Shown here: positions 62,137-64,000 of the stretch, one piece after another
Numbering within the stretch: position 1 is the first letter of the stretch
Layout: each line of letters begins with the position of its first letter
Source: an uncultured Eubacterium sp.
GTDB taxonomy: Bacteria; Bacillota; Clostridia; Lachnospirales; Lachnospiraceae
Length of the DNA: 64,000 nucleotides
Assembly (NCBI GenBank): GCA_910583555.1
Contig: CAJTXO010000015.1
Location: 1 to 64,000 of the forward strand
Direction: 5' to 3'
Notes under the pieces: generated by a model
What the model was told of the DNA's origin: nothing
The model's database searches: none
What the model saw: only the letters and a program-made list of their open reading frames with translations
Position numbers and translations under genes: made by a program

Positions 62137-62982
62137 CTATGTTTTGATATTGTGATATGCAATTGTCATTCTCCTGTTAATGGTTGAAACTCCAATTACA
62201 TTCTTGCAATAAGAAACCGCTGGGGGAATGAATATAATGTTTTCTATTTCATAATTCCCATAACAAGTAGGTATGTCAAGTAATGTCAAATTAGTGACAC
62301 CCAATTCCCTCTTGTTTGGCCCACAGTAACTCATGACGTTTGCTGTTTTTTCCGCTAAGCGATTGCAGTAAGAGTTATATGTATTCAACAGTACAGCGTC
62401 TATCAATGTCATAGGCAGTTCAGCAAGAAACTGCAATACAAATACTTTATTCCCTTTTAATGCCCTTGCTATTCTTTTATGAACCTGCATTGCATTTTCA
62501 GCAAAAGTTTTTCCTACGTTATACTTATAATTAATTCTAATACCAGAACTAAGATTTGACATTGATTCGTTTTTATTTTGCCGTACACTAACAGGTATCC
62601 CCACTTCACACCGTTTTGGATATTTTTGCAAAAACAGTGTCACGATGTAACTATTAACCGAACAACCTATCCTCTTTGCGTTTTCTATCATTCTTTGTGT
62701 CTCATCAACAGACAAAGTTTCACATCGTATATCTGATGAAACTGTTTTCCAATATTTATTGTGAAGGTTATAATAATCCCGCCATGTAAAGAAACAGTTA
62801 TTCCATTTATGTCTACAGTAGCGGGCATATAACTTTGCTGTTACCGACAACCCCTTTTGAGGCAAATTTCTTCCAAGCAAAGTAAAAGGCTTGTATGTAA
62901 GCGGATTATCGGATAAAGCATTCATAATATCCTGGACAAAATAGATTATGGATTTGCCATCACCTGCTAAATGATGTGCCAT
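62137..62982 (-). pseudogene. condensation-type acyltransferase, C-terminal part after a frameshift
   Basis: This 281-residue ORF starts just before the catalytic motif HHLAGDG (the HHxxxDG motif of NRPS condensation, alcohol acyltransferase and related CoA-dependent acyltransferases) and continues through DYYNLHNKYW, VGIPVSVRQNKN and NVMSYCGPNKREL to an end resembling the family. The N-terminal part of the same domain lies in the preceding ORF in another frame, with one base lost or gained in AAAACACCC near 62990. It has no start signal of its own. Confidence 0.7.
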
Positions 62983-63325
62983 AATTATAATCTGGGTGTT
63001 TTCCCTCCGACGGTATGATAAAAACCCGAACTAATTCTCCCTTATCAATTGCAAACGGTTTTTTTTCATTTTGGCTCACAAGCTTTATCCAGTTACTATT
63101 TTCTTTCACGATCTCTATTTTACAGCATGATTCAGGTGTTTTTTCGTAATATGCCAAACCATGCTCTAACACGATTTTAGACATAGTAGCTTCATTTGCT
63201 TCAAACGCCTTTTCTGCAGCGGCAACCAGCTTTTCAGGACATACTTTTCCTACCATTTCAACACATACCGCGATATAGACATTAGGTTCAAATAGATGCG
63301 GGCGTTCCGTTACGATTTCATTCAT
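62960..63325 (-). pseudogene. condensation-type acyltransferase, N-terminal part before a frameshift
   Basis: A 121-residue ORF with the family start MNEIVTERPHLFEPNVYIAVCVEM and IAVEKAFEANEATMSKIVLEHGLAYYEK. It ends in SFSR after a stop that belongs to another frame. The downstream ORF continues the domain. The ATG at 63325 follows GGAG nine bases upstream. The two ORFs overlap by 23 bases. Either a sequencing error or a true mutation; without it this would be one protein of about 400 residues. Confidence 0.7.
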
Positions 63326-63419
63326 TTGCAATATCTCCAATCCCAATTTTTCATTTTACAAGACTATGTGATAATCTGGAAGTTATAGACCGCCTTGCAG
63401 ATAAACCAAATCCTGCCGC

Positions 63420-63950
63420 CTAAAGACGGCATTCTAATTGACAATCATACGGTTCATCTTCAACATGTTTTTGATCATAAACTTCTGCCTCAACACAACC
63501 CATTGATTTATAAAAGGCTTGGCTCTCAACAGCTGAGTGTGCGGATATGTAAAGCTTTTTAGCCCCTTTTTGTTTCGCCCAGTCCTTTGCCGCTAGAAAA
63601 AGCCTTCTGCCAATTCCCTGATTTCTCATATCTTCTGATATATGGATACTGGACAAGTCGCAATATCCCTGTTCATCACAAAATATTTCTGGCTCCACTG
63701 AAATAAAGCCTTTTAATTTCCCGTCATAAAAAGCACCATACACTAAGCCATTAGAACGAATTGTATTTTTTAAGCAAGAAATCAGAATTTGATAATCCTT
63801 TTCTGTCCAATCGTCAATAAAAGGGGCATCTTTGATTATCCATTTGCCATCTTCTTTACGCCAACACTTTGTAACAATTTGATGTCGAATAAAATCCTTG
63901 AACAATTCCCGGCAGATTTCTTCTGCAAATAAAACTCTATATACCACCAT
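63420..63950 (-). CDS. GNAT family acetyltransferase
   Basis: The 176-residue protein has SSIHISEDMRNQGIGRRLFLAAKDWA (about 99-124, Q/RxxGxG/A in RNQGIGRRL) and KKLYISAHSAVESQAFYKSMGC (about 131-152). An N-terminal half (RELFKDFIRHQIVTKCWRKEDG) precedes the GNAT core. Substrate unknown. The ATG at 63950 follows GGAG ten bases upstream. Confidence 0.88.
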   Translation of the reverse strand: MVVYRVLFAEEICRELFKDFIRHQIVTKCWRKEDGKWIIKDAPFIDDWTEKDYQILISCLKNTIRSNGLVYGAFYDGKLKGFISVEPEIFCDEQGYCDLSSIHISEDMRNQGIGRRLFLAAKDWAKQKGAKKLYISAHSAVESQAFYKSMGCVEAEVYDQKHVEDEPYDCQLECRL

Positions 63951-64000
63951 AAATATTATTCTCCATTTTCTCTCTTTACCTAAAAAATCCCGATTTTCTG

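Noticed and set aside
62137..63325. Programmed ribosomal frameshift in the condensation-type gene
   Set aside because: No slippery heptamer followed by a stable stem is visible at the break, so a mutation or sequencing error is more likely.
42886..63950. Prophage or integrative element covering the accessory stretch
   Set aside because: No integrase, terminase, portal, relaxase or att-like repeats are visible inside the window.
1..64000. CRISPR array, tRNA or rRNA genes
   Set aside because: No regularly spaced direct repeats with unique spacers, no cloverleaf with TTCRA loop and CCA end, and no rRNA signature were found by eye.

Overview
The window looks like a chromosomal segment of a Gram-positive, anaerobic, spore-former-type Clostridia, most likely a Lachnospiraceae. 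I infer this from the protein families and gene order: the polA / coaE / FtsA-like ATPase / MBL hydrolase run, the UPF0210 (PFL) and ACT-domain pair, YtfJ, a SpoIIM-like membrane protein, a very large 2-hydroxyacyl-CoA dehydratase activase, strong GGAGG ribosome sites and consensus sigma-A promoters. Most genes lie on the minus strand. I saw no tRNA, rRNA or CRISPR array.

Region 1 (1-8.2 kb): a promoter-driven C-terminal half of a PAPS-reductase-like protein and a truncated RhuM remnant, then thiD with a coupled membrane protein. Next come a GNAT gene and a large GH2 glycosidase reading away from each other from interlocked promoters, and a Schlafen/AlbA_2-type gene. Region 2 (8.2-38.4 kb) is the conserved core on the minus strand: cysS; a Gld-type ABC module (ATPase, permease, GldG-like, DUF4340); a SpoIIM-like protein; a type I toxin-antitoxin locus; NUDIX; pepD; UPF0210; ACT; MBL; an FtsA-like ATPase with beta-grasp repeats; coaE; polA; a DhaL/DegV-type protein with its Asp23 partner; rpmB; ytfJ; DUF2953; two unknown overlapping genes; a double GT-C/PMT glycosyltransferase; a rhomboid-like protein; CorA; and a LysM protein. 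Region 3 (38.4-42.9 kb) is the 1403-residue activase, read from the plus strand behind a candidate structured leader RNA.

Region 4 (42.9-64 kb) is an accessory stretch of mostly single, unrelated genes: CbrC-like, an MFS exporter with a leader-peptide attenuator, small orphan proteins, NUDIX, three GNATs, PadR, an ECF-like sigma factor, HAD, GrpB, DUF4303-like, peptidase E, DUF4253 and others. Several are broken: a split PD-(D/E)XK nuclease, a frameshifted DUF2812 fused by deletion to a convergent DUF2461 gene, and a frameshifted condensation-type acyltransferase. 

The strongest regulatory observations are the nested-helix leader at 38465-38577, the leader peptide with alternative hairpins at 43677-43798, and the complete toxin/antisense architecture at 15444-15850. 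All function names come from reading motifs by eye. No database search was possible.
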